From contig NZ_BLLB01000002.1 of NCBI RefSeq assembly GCF_010723735.1, positions 3,658,001 through 3,722,000 of the forward strand: a stretch of 64,000 nt of DNA, written 5' to 3'. This DNA is from Mycolicibacterium hippocampi. Its GTDB lineage: Bacteria; Actinomycetota; Actinomycetes; Mycobacteriales; Mycobacteriaceae. Positions 43,935-54,737 of the stretch are shown here, in pieces. The stretch's first letter is position 1; each line of letters begins with the position of its first letter. The notes beneath the pieces were generated by a model. That model was not told where the DNA came from. It searched no databases and saw only the letters and a program-made list of their open reading frames with translations. Made by a program: the position numbers and the translations under genes.

Positions 43935-44263
43935 TCGGAATCCTCGCCCTCGTCGTCGGCATCGTCCTCGGTGTCGTCTTCCATCCCAGTGTTCCCGACG
44001 TCGTCGCGCCCTACCTGCCGATCGCGGTGGTCGCGGCCCTCGACGCGGTGTTCGGTGGGCTGCGGGCCTACCTGGAACGGATTTTCGACTCCAAGGTGTT
44101 CGTCGTGTCGTTCGTCTTCAATGTCCTGGTGGCCGCGCTGATCGTGTACGTCGGCGACCAGCTGGGTGTCGGCACCCAGCTGTCCACCGCGATCATCGTG
44201 GTGCTCGGTATCCGGATCTTCGGCAACGCCGCCGCGCTGCGGCGCAGGCTGTTCGGGGCGTGA
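43931..44263 (+). CDS. sbp: Small basic protein family (DUF1290, Sbp)
   Basis: A 110-residue membrane protein with three hydrophobic segments (ILALVVGIVLGVVF, YLPIAVVAALDAVFGGLRA, VVSFVFNVLVAALIVYVGDQL) and a basic C-terminus (LRRRLFG). It matches the Sbp family found beside division or envelope genes in Gram-positive bacteria. TTG start overlapping the preceding stop (TTGA). It sits between two DUF881 genes. Confidence 0.9.
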   Translation: MIGILALVVGIVLGVVFHPSVPDVVAPYLPIAVVAALDAVFGGLRAYLERIFDSKVFVVSFVFNVLVAALIVYVGDQLGVGTQLSTAIIVVLGIRIFGNAAALRRRLFGA

Positions 44264-44302
44264 GGCGGCGATGAGCGCTTGCGCGAAGAGCAGAGGACCC
44301 CG

Positions 44303-45097
44303 GTGAGTACCGAGCATCCGCAGCACGCCGCCGAGTCCCATCACGGCCGCCACGAGCTGCACGCCGGTGGCGCGCCGGGCAGGGTGTCCCGCGGGCGCTC
44401 ACAGGTCGTCTTCGGGGTGCTGGCCGTGCTGCTGTGCCTGCTGCTGGGTGTGGCGATCGCCACCCAGGTCCGCCAGACCGAGTCGGGGGACTCGCTGGAC
44501 ACGGCCCGCCCGGCAGACCTGCTGTTGTTGCTGGACTCGCTGCAGCAGCGCGACGCCGCGCTGAACACCGAGGTGGCCGAGCTGCAGCGGACGCTGGCCC
44601 AGCTGCGGGCAACCGGCAGCAGCGATCAGGCGGCGATCGAGAACGCCAGCGCACGGCTCGCGGCGTTGTCGATCATGATCGGTACCGTGCCCGCCACCGG
44701 GCCGGGGGTGACGCTGACCATCGAGGATCCCGCGCGGGGCGTCTCCTCCGAGACGATGCTCGACGTGATCAACGAGTTGCGTGCGGCCGGCGCCGAGGCG
44801 ATGGAGATCCGCGGCGGACAGCGCGGTGAGCAGGTCTCAGTGCGGGTCGGAGTCGACACCTGGGTGGTGGGCACCCCGGGCGCACTGGTTGCCGACACCA
44901 CGACGGTCAAGCCACCGTATTCGGTTCTCGCCATTGGCGATCCGCCCACATTGGCGGCCGCGATGAACATCCCGGGCGGCGCGATGGACAGCATCGAGCG
45001 CGTCGGCGGCAGGATGGTGATACAACAATCCGACCGAGTCGACGTCACCGCCTTGCGGCAACCGAAACCCCGCCAATACGCTCAGCCCGTCAAATAG
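44303..45097 (+). CDS. DUF881-family membrane protein (second copy)
   Basis: A 264-residue paralog of the gene at 43041, counterpart of Rv1825. One membrane helix near residues 33-55 (VVFGVLAVLLCLLLGVAIAT), a heptad-like segment (LLLLLDSLQQRDAALNTEVAELQRTLAQLR), then the DUF881 domain (VPATGPGVTLTIEDP, INELRAAGAEAMEIRGG, PPYSVLAIGDP). GTG start with GAGGA at the right distance. Function unknown. Confidence 0.88.
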   Translation: MSTEHPQHAAESHHGRHELHAGGAPGRVSRGRSQVVFGVLAVLLCLLLGVAIATQVRQTESGDSLDTARPADLLLLLDSLQQRDAALNTEVAELQRTLAQLRATGSSDQAAIENASARLAALSIMIGTVPATGPGVTLTIEDPARGVSSETMLDVINELRAAGAEAMEIRGGQRGEQVSVRVGVDTWVVGTPGALVADTTTVKPPYSVLAIGDPPTLAAAMNIPGGAMDSIERVGGRMVIQQSDRVDVTALRQPKPRQYAQPVK

Positions 45098-45117
45098 ACC
45101 AGAACCAGAGGAGCGCC

Positions 45118-45513
45118 GTGAGCGAGATCCCCGCCGAGCTGTCCTACACCGCCGAACACGAGTGGGTGCAGCGAACCGGCGACGACACGGTGCGCGTGGG
45201 TGTCACCGACTTCGCGCAGTCCGCACTGGGAGACGTGGTGTTCGTCCAGCTGCCCGACGTGGGAACCGAGGTCACCTCCGGCGAGTCTTTCGGTGAGGTG
45301 GAGTCGACCAAATCGGTATCCGACCTGTACGCCCCCATCACCGCGAAAGTCGTTGCGGTCAACAGTGATCTGGACGGCAACCCGCAGCTGGTCAATTCCG
45401 ATCCGTACGGCGCGGGCTGGCTGGTCGAACTCCAGGCCGACAGGGGAGCGCTGGAGGCCGGCCTCGGGGAGCTGATGGACGCGGAGGGCTACCGCGGCCA
45501 CGTGACCGACTGA
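45118..45513 (+). CDS. gcvH: Glycine cleavage system H protein
   Basis: A 131-residue lipoyl carrier protein that shuttles the aminomethyl group between the P, T and L proteins of the glycine cleavage system. The lipoylation motif GEVESTKSVSDLYAP has Lys65 as attachment site. GTG start with AGAGGAG four bases upstream. Its partner gcvP lies 3.2 kb downstream in the window; gcvT is not in the window. Confidence 0.97.
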   Translation: MSEIPAELSYTAEHEWVQRTGDDTVRVGVTDFAQSALGDVVFVQLPDVGTEVTSGESFGEVESTKSVSDLYAPITAKVVAVNSDLDGNPQLVNSDPYGAGWLVELQADRGALEAGLGELMDAEGYRGHVTD

Positions 45514-45666
45514 AGTGTTGTTAGGGTCGAGCAGACGGGATCGCAACGCGCGGATCCGGCAGTGGTGGACACAACTGAGTCCACTGCGCGGTACGGTCGA
45601 CACCAGCGGCGCGACGGCTGGGAGTTCCGGCCGGATATCGCCACAGCAGCCAGTGAGGAGCAGCGG

Positions 45667-46137
45667 GTGACGGACAAGGACTTGAACTCTGGGGCTGACT
45701 CTGACGAGGTCACCGTGGAGACGACATCGGTGTTCCGCGCCGACTTCCTCAGCGAACTGGACGCACCACCGGCTCCAGGCGGCGAGAGCGCGGTTTCCGG
45801 GGTCGAAGGACTACCGGTCGGTTCGGCACTCCTGGTCGTCAAGCGCGGCCCCAACGCCGGGTCGCGGTTCCTGCTCGACCAGCCCACCACCTCGGCCGGT
45901 CGGCACCCCGACAGCGACATCTTCCTCGACGACGTCACCGTGAGCCGCCGGCACGCCGAGTTCCGGCTCGAGAGTGGCGAATTCCAGGTCGTCGACGTGG
46001 GCAGCCTCAACGGCACCTACGTCAACCGGGAACCGGTGGATTCGGCAGTGCTGGCCAATGGCGACGAGGTGCAGATCGGAAAGTTCCGCCTGGTGTTCCT
46101 CACCGGGCCGAAGGGCGACGACGGCGCCGCCGGCTGA
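45667..46137 (+). CDS. garA: FHA-domain metabolic regulator GarA
   Basis: A 156-residue signalling protein, counterpart of Rv1827. GarA binds and regulates 2-oxoglutarate-using enzymes, and phosphorylation by PknG/PknB at adjacent threonines switches it off. The ETTSVFRADFLSELDAP motif is intact with Thr19 and Thr20 here as the two sites, and the FHA core is conserved (SAGRHPDSDIFLDDVTVSRRHAEF, NGTYVNREPVDSAVL). GTG start with GAGGAG six bases upstream. The 153-bp gap before it carries GTGGAC-8 bases-GTCCAC at 45565-45584, which may be a regulatory hairpin or operator. Confidence 0.96.
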   Translation: MTDKDLNSGADSDEVTVETTSVFRADFLSELDAPPAPGGESAVSGVEGLPVGSALLVVKRGPNAGSRFLLDQPTTSAGRHPDSDIFLDDVTVSRRHAEFRLESGEFQVVDVGSLNGTYVNREPVDSAVLANGDEVQIGKFRLVFLTGPKGDDGAAG

Positions 46138-46180
46138 CTGGCCGCCGCAACCGACACCACGATCACCGCACGACGACCCG

Positions 46181-46933
46181 ATGACACAACCCGACGCCGC
46201 CGGACTCAGCGGGATGTCCATCGGTGCCGTCCTCGACCTGCTGCGCAGCGACTTCCCCGACGTGACGATCTCCAAGATCCGCTTCCTGGAAGCCGAAGGC
46301 CTGGTCACCCCGGAACGCACCGCGTCGGGGTACCGGCGGTTCACCGCCTACGACTGTGCCCGCCTGCGGTTCATCCTCACCGCCCAGCGTGACCAGTACC
46401 TGCCGCTGAAGGTCATCAAGGCGCAACTCGACGCGCAGCCCGACGGTGAGCTGCCGCATGCCGGGTCGGGGTACGGGACGCCGCGCCTGACAACTGTCGC
46501 CGACGGCGCCGTCGACACCTCGGCGGGCCGTGCCGCGGTCGCGCCGACGCAGGCCCGGTTGAGCCGCGACGACCTGCTGGAACGTTCCGGCGTCGACGAC
46601 GGTCTGCTCACCTCGCTGGTCAAGGCGGGGGTGATCACACCGATCTTCAAGGGCGGCAGCACCGTCCTGTTCGACGAGCATTCCGTCGTGATCGCCCAAT
46701 GTGCCCGCGCCCTCGCCGACTACGGCGTGGAGCCGCGGCATCTGCGGGCTTTTCGGTCCGCTGCCGACCGGCAGTCCGATCTGATTGCCCAGATCGCGGG
46801 TCCGGTGGTCAAGGCGAACAAGGCGGGTGCGCGGGACCGGGCCGACGATCTGGCGCGCGAGGTGGCGGCTCTGGCCATCACGTTGCACACGTCGTTGATC
46901 AAGTCGGCCGTACGCGACGTTCTGGATCGCTGA
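46181..46933 (+). CDS. ftsR: MerR-family regulator FtsR
   Basis: A 250-residue regulator, counterpart of Rv1828. The N-terminal MerR winged helix (MSIGAVLDLLRSDFP, VTISKIRFLEAEGLVTPERTASGYRRFT) is followed by a linker and a C-terminal domain unlike the metal- or drug-sensing MerRs. Related proteins control ftsZ transcription in corynebacteria. No cysteine pair for metal binding is seen. ATG with a weak ribosome binding site, 43 bases after garA. Confidence 0.9.
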   Translation: MTQPDAAGLSGMSIGAVLDLLRSDFPDVTISKIRFLEAEGLVTPERTASGYRRFTAYDCARLRFILTAQRDQYLPLKVIKAQLDAQPDGELPHAGSGYGTPRLTTVADGAVDTSAGRAAVAPTQARLSRDDLLERSGVDDGLLTSLVKAGVITPIFKGGSTVLFDEHSVVIAQCARALADYGVEPRHLRAFRSAADRQSDLIAQIAGPVVKANKAGARDRADDLAREVAALAITLHTSLIKSAVRDVLDR

Positions 46934-47036
46934 GGACTAGACTCGCGGTGGCGGGTTCTCGATGAATTCGTGGCACCCGGGCAATACTCGGCTCGGATTG
47001 AATTGAGCAGCACACCGGTGCGGAGGGCAGGCACAG

Positions 47037-47531
47037 ATGGGTGAGGTTCGTGTGATCGGCATTCGGGTCGAGCAGCCCCAGAACCAGCCCGTTCTGCTGC
47101 TGCGGGAGTCGAACGGTGACCGCTACCTGCCGATCTGGATCGGCCAGTCGGAGGCCGCCGCCATCGCGCTGGAACAGCAGGGCGTCGAGCCCGCTCGACC
47201 GCTGACCCACGACCTGATCCGCGACCTCATTGGCGCGCTTGGCCATTCACTCAAAGAGGTCCGCATCGTCGACCTGCAGGAGGGCACCTTCTACGCGGAT
47301 CTGATCTTCGATCGCGACATCAAGGTGTCGGCACGTCCGTCGGATTCGGTGGCCATCGCGTTGCGGGTGGGTGTTCCCATCTACGTCGAAGAGGCGGTCC
47401 TCGCGGAGGCCGGGCTGCTGATCCCCGACGAGGGTGACGACGAAGCCGGCGGCGCCGTGCGTGAGGACGAGGTCGAGAAGTTCAAGGAGTTTCTCGACAG
47501 CGTCTCGCCCGACGATTTCAAAGCCACCTAG
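47037..47531 (+). CDS. DUF151 / bifunctional nuclease family protein
   Basis: A 164-residue protein, counterpart of Rv1829. The family core is conserved: VIGIRVEQPQNQPVLLLRES, YLPIWIGQSEAAAIALEQQG, RPLTHDLIRDLIGALG and ARPSDSVAIALRVGVPIYV. Plant homologues have RNase and DNase activity; bacterial role unknown. It is flanked by two MerR genes. ATG start with GGAGGGCAGG upstream. Confidence 0.92.
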   Translation: MGEVRVIGIRVEQPQNQPVLLLRESNGDRYLPIWIGQSEAAAIALEQQGVEPARPLTHDLIRDLIGALGHSLKEVRIVDLQEGTFYADLIFDRDIKVSARPSDSVAIALRVGVPIYVEEAVLAEAGLLIPDEGDDEAGGAVREDEVEKFKEFLDSVSPDDFKAT

Positions 47532-47743
47532 CGCGCACTTCCGCGGCCGGGATGGTCACGGATGCGTCTCGTCGGACTCGACACGCGGGCGGCGTTTCCG
47601 CCGGGGCCGAATCGGGCAGCCATACTTGGTCGCGACGGGCAGTCAGGACAGGCCCCCAAGCGTATGCTCAAACACAGTTCGGACCGGGGTTCACGTGCGC
47701 CTCGTAGGTCAGGGCGCGGGTTTATGGCGAGAGGATTCGACAA

Positions 47744-48367
47744 GTGGGAGACACGCCACGCCAGGAGGAACTGGACCTGACCACCGGCGCCCCGCCGGCG
47801 GAAAGCTCCTCTCGGGTGGTCTCCGAGCCCGTTCAGGGCGGTCTGTTCCCCGACGATTCGGTTCCCGACGAGCTCGTCGGGTACCGCGGGCCCAGCGCCT
47901 GCCAGATCGCCGGGATCACCTACCGCCAATTGGACTACTGGGCTCGCACCTCCCTGGTGGTGCCGTCGATCCGGGGCGCGGCGGGGTCGGGCAGCCAACG
48001 GCTGTACTCGTTCAAGGACATCCTGGTGCTCAAGATCGTCAAGCGCCTCCTCGACACCGGCATCTCGCTGCACAACATCCGCGTCGCGGTCGATCACCTA
48101 CGCCAGCGCGGTGTGCAGGATCTGGCCAACATCACGCTGTTCTCCGACGGCACCACGGTCTACGAGTGCACGTCGGCCGAGGAAGTCGTCGACCTGCTCC
48201 AGGGCGGGCAGGGAGTGTTCGGCATCGCGGTGTCCGGAGCGATGCGGGAACTCACCGGCGCGATCGCCGATTTCCCCGGTGAGCGTGCCGACGGCGGTGA
48301 GTCGATCGCCGCGCCGGAGGACGAACTGGCGTCGCGTCGCAAGCATCGCGACAGAAAGATCGGCTGA
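47744..48367 (+). CDS. MerR-family transcriptional regulator
   Basis: A 207-residue regulator, counterpart of Rv1830. The DNA-binding helices lie near residues 50-115 (CQIAGITYRQLDYWARTSLVVPSIRGAAG, LYSFKDILVLKIVKRLLDTGISLHNIRVAVDHL), preceded by an acidic N-terminal tail that would be unusual for a minimal MerR protein. The C-terminus has a short ligand-type domain (FSDGTTVYECTSAEEVVDLLQGGQGVFGIAV). GTG start; the 212-bp gap upstream has a TATGCT sequence that could be a -10 element near 47662. It precedes the riboswitch. Confidence 0.88.
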   Translation: MGDTPRQEELDLTTGAPPAESSSRVVSEPVQGGLFPDDSVPDELVGYRGPSACQIAGITYRQLDYWARTSLVVPSIRGAAGSGSQRLYSFKDILVLKIVKRLLDTGISLHNIRVAVDHLRQRGVQDLANITLFSDGTTVYECTSAEEVVDLLQGGQGVFGIAVSGAMRELTGAIADFPGERADGGESIAAPEDELASRRKHRDRKIG

Positions 48368-48444
48368 CCGGACGCCCGCCCCCCGGTCGGCGGATCCGCC
48401 GCCCCGGCGATCCTCCCGGTAGACTCAGGCGCGCATCGCCCTTA

Positions 48445-48684
48445 CGCGGGAGAGTTCCGTGGCCGCCAGCCACGGGCGCCGAAGGAGCAACACCTCTCCG
48501 TCAACCTCTCAGGCCCCAGGACCGCGTGAGGCCCCGATGCCTCTGGAAAGCGGTGGTTCCCGCCCTCGGATGATCCTGGGGGTCCGGCCCACCCGCCCAT
48601 GGGGAAAGGTCACGGCGGCTGAAGTCTCAGCCGTCCGGCCGAATCTCTCAGGCGCCCGGTACGGGTCGACGACAGAGGGGGAGG
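48445..48684 (+). promoter_or_regulatory. Tandem glycine riboswitch upstream of gcvP
   Basis: Two successive glycine-aptamer domains. Aptamer 1 (about 48445-48540) has GGGAGAG, GCGCCGAAGGAGCAA and CCTCTCAGGCCCCAGGACCGC. Aptamer 2 (about 48541-48684) begins CTCTGGAAAGCGG and ends AATCTCTCAGGC and GACAGAGGGGG; its middle has GGCTGAAGTCTCAGCC in place of the usual CGCCGAAGG loop. These are the conserved motifs of the gcvT-type RNA. TAGACT at 48420-48425 suits a -10 element about 20 bases before. Glycine binding would turn on gcvP; activation is the usual outcome for this class. Confidence 0.9.
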
Positions 48685-48707
48685 AGCCCCGTTCGCATGC
48701 GCTCCTC
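48681..48707 (+). promoter_or_regulatory. Hairpin between riboswitch and gcvP, likely expression platform
   Basis: GAGGAGC (48681-48687) pairs with GCTCCTC (48701-48707) over a 13-base loop. Its 5' arm overlaps the end of the second aptamer, so aptamer formation and this hairpin may compete. It ends 33 bases before the gcvP start, with no T run after it. Confidence 0.5.
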
Positions 48708-48739
48708 GCGCCCGCGGCAATCGTCGGGAGATGTCAGTC

Positions 48740-51592
<2,853 letters not shown>

Positions 51593-51656
51593 CACCCGAC
51601 CGACGGGTGGACACGGCGCCTGACGATAGAGTGACCGCATGACCGGAGGTGCGCAA

Positions 51657-52385
51657 GTGACTGCGGAGACTCAGCCGAAGCTGTTCATCTTCCCGCATGC
51701 CGGGGGGTCGGCTCAGTACTACGTGCCGTTCGCCAAGACGTTCACCACCGACATCAAGCGGGTGGCCGTGCAGTACCCGGGGCAGCGAGGCAAGCAGGAC
51801 TTCGCGTCGTTCACCAGCTTGCCGGCGCTGGCCGACGAGGTCTGCAAGATGGTCTCGCCGGACAAAGAAGGCGGCGTCGACGGCCCGCCGATCGCCTTCT
51901 TCGGCCACAGCATGGGAGGACTGCTGGCCTTCGAGGTCGCCCGCCGCTTCGAAGCCGCCGGCAGGCCGATCGCCGCGCTGTTCGTCTCGGCGTGCGCCGC
52001 GCCGGGAAGAGTCGGTTACGACGACATCCCCGAAGACGACGAAGGCCTCCTGGCCGCGGTCAGCACGCTGACCGGCGCCAGCCCGGAGTTCATGCAGAAC
52101 CCCGAGTTCGCTGCGTCGATCCTGCCCACCCTGCGGGGGCTCAAGGCGATCGCGAACTACAACTGTCCCGCCGAGGTGACGCTGTCCTGCCCGATCCACG
52201 TGTTCTACGGAGACGACGACGAGATCGCCACCGCCGAGAAGGTGACGCCGTGGTCGGAGCGCACCACAGCGGCGTTCACCATGCGGGAGTTCAAGGGCCA
52301 CCACTTCTATCTCAACGACCATCTGGGCGCCCTGGTACCCGAGGTCGAGCAGAAGATCTGGGATCGCATCGCGCGTCCGGCGTGA
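51657..52385 (+). CDS. tesA: Type II thioesterase of the TesA family
   Basis: A 242-residue alpha/beta-hydrolase thioesterase of the kind that edits or releases products of polyketide synthases; TesA (Rv2928) is linked to phthiocerol dimycocerosate synthesis in M. tuberculosis. Nucleophile motif GHSMGG with Ser85, FPHAGGSAQYY at the start, and the C-terminal GHHFYL histidine are present. The GTG preceded by GGAGG seven bases upstream is given; an ATG 18 bases earlier is the alternative. It lies upstream of the FAAL-PKS genes but is separated by a 555-bp gap and a hairpin, so it need not be co-transcribed. Confidence 0.92.
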   Translation: MTAETQPKLFIFPHAGGSAQYYVPFAKTFTTDIKRVAVQYPGQRGKQDFASFTSLPALADEVCKMVSPDKEGGVDGPPIAFFGHSMGGLLAFEVARRFEAAGRPIAALFVSACAAPGRVGYDDIPEDDEGLLAAVSTLTGASPEFMQNPEFAASILPTLRGLKAIANYNCPAEVTLSCPIHVFYGDDDEIATAEKVTPWSERTTAAFTMREFKGHHFYLNDHLGALVPEVEQKIWDRIARPA

Positions 52386-52386
52386 A

Positions 52387-52416
52387 CACCGGGTGTGGTG
52401 TTCACCACACCCGGTG
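52387..52416 (+). terminator. Perfect 14-bp hairpin after tesA
   Basis: CACCGGGTGTGGTG, TT, CACCACACCCGGTG: arms of 14 bases with a two-base loop, one base past the stop codon. No T tract follows. It could end transcription or stabilise the mRNA end. Confidence 0.65.
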
Positions 52417-52940
52417 ACGTCGCTGTGACCGGCCGTGAGCACACGCGCGCACACAGAATCGCGGCCTGCTGTGCCCGCTGGAAGAACCCAAAACCCCTGG
52501 TTCTTACCGAAGAGTCAGGAAAAAACTCGACACGACGGTGCAATCTCCGCAAACCCTTTACGTGCGCGTCAAGACGATGGGAGCACTGTTTTCGACCGCC
52601 CTGGCCACGTGCTCGCGTACCGGGCATCCGCAGGCCGGAGCAACGGGAAACCGGGGGACTAGGTGGGGCGTTCCACGACCTGGCAAAACTGACATGCCGG
52701 CTCCGGGAATAAATTGCGTACTGGCGTTTGCACACTGCCGGCGAAATCCGCCCCAAACAGCCCGCTTCCCTCTGGCAAGCAATTCGTGGTCTAATCCTTC
52801 CTCGGATTAGACGACATTATTGACGGCTCGGTGTTAGCCTTCGGGTCGAGCGGGGGGATGCGCGGCCACGGGCTGCGGATCGGTTTGCCATCCACGGCAA
52901 CGTAGCCGGGACGCAGAAATATTGATGAAAGGACGTCGCC
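52417..52940 (+). other. Long leader/promoter region of the FAAL-PKS operon
   Basis: About 520 bases without a gene I can support. Short reading frames here lack ribosome binding sites and family features. The region is clearly AT-richer than the surroundings (for example GAAAAAACTC near 52520 and AATAAATTG near 52710). It probably contains the operon promoter and a long 5' leader. One strong inverted repeat lies in it (52789-52812). Confidence 0.6.
52789..52812. promoter_or_regulatory. Inverted repeat upstream of the FAAL-PKS operon
   Basis: GTCTAATCC-TTCCTC-GGATTAGAC has perfect 9-base arms and a 6-base loop, 129 bases before the first FAAL start. It could be a protein-binding palindrome or an RNA hairpin in the leader. 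Confidence 0.5.
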
Positions 52941-54719
52941 ATGCCGTTGCTCGAGTCGACCATTCCTGGCTTGCTCGCGGATCGCGCGCGGACCCAGCCC
53001 GATGACGTTGCCTATACCTTCATCGACCACGACGTCGATCCCGCAGGATTCGCCGAGAGCCTGACCTGGTCCCAGATGTACCACCGAGTCCAGGTCGTCG
53101 CAGAGGAACTGCTGCGCCACGGCTCCAAGGGTGACCGCGCCGCCATCCTGGCGCCGCAGGGTCTGGAATACATCATCGCCTTCTACGGCGCCATGACCGC
53201 CGGCTTCATCGCCGTGCCGCTGCCGGTGCCCGCGATGGGCCAACTCGACGAGCGGGTCAACGGCGCGTTGCGCGACTGCCAGCCGGTCGCCGTCCTGACC
53301 ACCTCCGCCGTGGTCGGCGAGATCATGAACTACGTCGGCGCCCAGCCCGGCGGGGTGGCCCCGGTGGTCGTCGAGGTCGACGCGCTGGACTTCGACTCGC
53401 CGCGCGAGGTCGAGGTCAACGTCGGGCCGCTGCCCAAGACCGCCTACCTGCAGTACACGTCGGGCTCCACCCGTGCGCCCGCCGGCGTGATCATGACCCA
53501 CCGGAACGTGATCGCCAATCTCGACCAGATCTTCACCGACTACATGGAGCACCGCGGCGGGGTGCCGCCACAGGACACCACGATGGTCTCCTGGCTGCCC
53601 TTCTACCACGACATGGGCCTCATCCAGGGTGTCTTCGCGTCCCTGCTGTGCCCGCCGGACGGCCCGAACGGATCCTGGGGCCGGCCCGCGGTGCTGATGA
53701 GCCCGGTGGCGTTCCTGCAGAAGCCTGCCCGCTGGATCCAGCAGCTCGCGCTCAACACCCATTCGTGGTCGGCTGCGCCGAACTTCGCGTTCGAGCTCTC
53801 GGTGCGCCGCACCACCGATGCCGACCTGGAGGGCATGGACCTCGGGGGCGTGCTGGGCATCATCAGCGGCAGCGAGCGGATCCATTCCCAGACCATCCGG
53901 CGCTTCAACGAGCGCTTCGCGAAGTTCAACATGCCCGACACCACCGTGCGCCCCTCCTACGGCCTGGCAGAAGCCACGCTGTACGTGATCTCGGCGCCCT
54001 CCGGGCACTCGCCCGCGACGGTGCGGTTCGACTACGAGAAGCTGTCCGCCGGGCACGCGAAGCGCTGCGGTGTCGAGGGCGGCTCGGAGCTGGTGAGCTA
54101 CGGCGCCCCGAGGTCGTCGACCGTACGCATCGTCGACCCCGAGACGCGCCTGGAGAACCCGGACGGCCGGATCGGCGAGATCTGGGTCCACGGCGAGCAG
54201 GTGGCCACCGGCTACTGGCGCAACCCGCAGGCGACCGAGCGCACGTTCGGCGGCGAGATCGTCGACCCGTCGCCCGGCACCCCGCAGAACACCTGGCTGC
54301 GCACCGGTGACCTCGGTGTCATGTCCGAGGGTGAGATGTTCATCATCGGCCGCATCAAGGATCTGCTGATCGTCGACGGACGCAATCACTATCCGGACGA
54401 CATCGAGGCGACCATCCAGGAGATCACCGGCGGCCGGGTCGCGGCCATCTCGATCCTGGACGACACCAGCGAGCAGCTGGTCGCGGTCGTGGAGATGAAG
54501 AAGCGCGGCAACTCCGAAGACGAGGCGCTCGACACGCTGCGCGCAGTCAAGCGCGAGGTCACCTCGGCGATCAAGAAGTCCCACAGCGTTCGGGTGTCCG
54601 ACCTGGTGCTGGTGGCGCCGGGCTCGATCCCGATCACAACCAGCGGCAAGATACGGCGCTCGGCCTGCGTGGATCGCTACCGCCAGGACGAGTTCAGCCG
54701 TTTGGACGTCACTACATGA
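52941..54719 (+). CDS. Fatty acyl-AMP ligase (FAAL, FadD family), copy 1
   Basis: A 592-residue adenylate-forming enzyme that activates a fatty acid as acyl-AMP for transfer to an acyl carrier domain rather than CoA. Adenylation motifs: YTSGSTRAPAGV, SWLPFYHDMGLIQGV, PSYGLAEATLYV, WLRTGDLGVMSEGEMFI and the FAAL-type IKDLLIVDGRNHYPDDIEAT, with TTSGKIRRS at the end. The RNHYPDDIE ending distinguishes FAALs from acyl-CoA ligases. GAAAGGA precedes the ATG. Its stop overlaps the PKS start (ATGA), so it most likely loads the N-terminal carrier domain of that PKS. Confidence 0.95.
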   Translation: MPLLESTIPGLLADRARTQPDDVAYTFIDHDVDPAGFAESLTWSQMYHRVQVVAEELLRHGSKGDRAAILAPQGLEYIIAFYGAMTAGFIAVPLPVPAMGQLDERVNGALRDCQPVAVLTTSAVVGEIMNYVGAQPGGVAPVVVEVDALDFDSPREVEVNVGPLPKTAYLQYTSGSTRAPAGVIMTHRNVIANLDQIFTDYMEHRGGVPPQDTTMVSWLPFYHDMGLIQGVFASLLCPPDGPNGSWGRPAVLMSPVAFLQKPARWIQQLALNTHSWSAAPNFAFELSVRRTTDADLEGMDLGGVLGIISGSERIHSQTIRRFNERFAKFNMPDTTVRPSYGLAEATLYVISAPSGHSPATVRFDYEKLSAGHAKRCGVEGGSELVSYGAPRSSTVRIVDPETRLENPDGRIGEIWVHGEQVATGYWRNPQATERTFGGEIVDPSPGTPQNTWLRTGDLGVMSEGEMFIIGRIKDLLIVDGRNHYPDDIEATIQEITGGRVAAISILDDTSEQLVAVVEMKKRGNSEDEALDTLRAVKREVTSAIKKSHSVRVSDLVLVAPGSIPITTSGKIRRSACVDRYRQDEFSRLDVTT

Positions 54720-54737
54720 CCTCTGCTTTCGACGAGG
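54703..54737. repeat. 35-bp identical FAAL/PKS junction, copy 1
   Basis: A 35-base stretch spanning the FAAL stop and PKS start that recurs unchanged at 62029-62063. Flanking sequence differs. It marks the equivalent joints of two FAAL-PKS modules. Confidence 0.9.

Noticed and set aside
47562..47780. Short plus-strand frame between the DUF151 gene and the second MerR gene
   Set aside because: No ribosome binding site or family feature, and it overlaps the MerR start in another frame; more likely leader sequence.
52435..52810. Small open frames in the FAAL-PKS leader
   Set aside because: Short, low-complexity translations in several frames with no ribosome binding site; judged non-coding.
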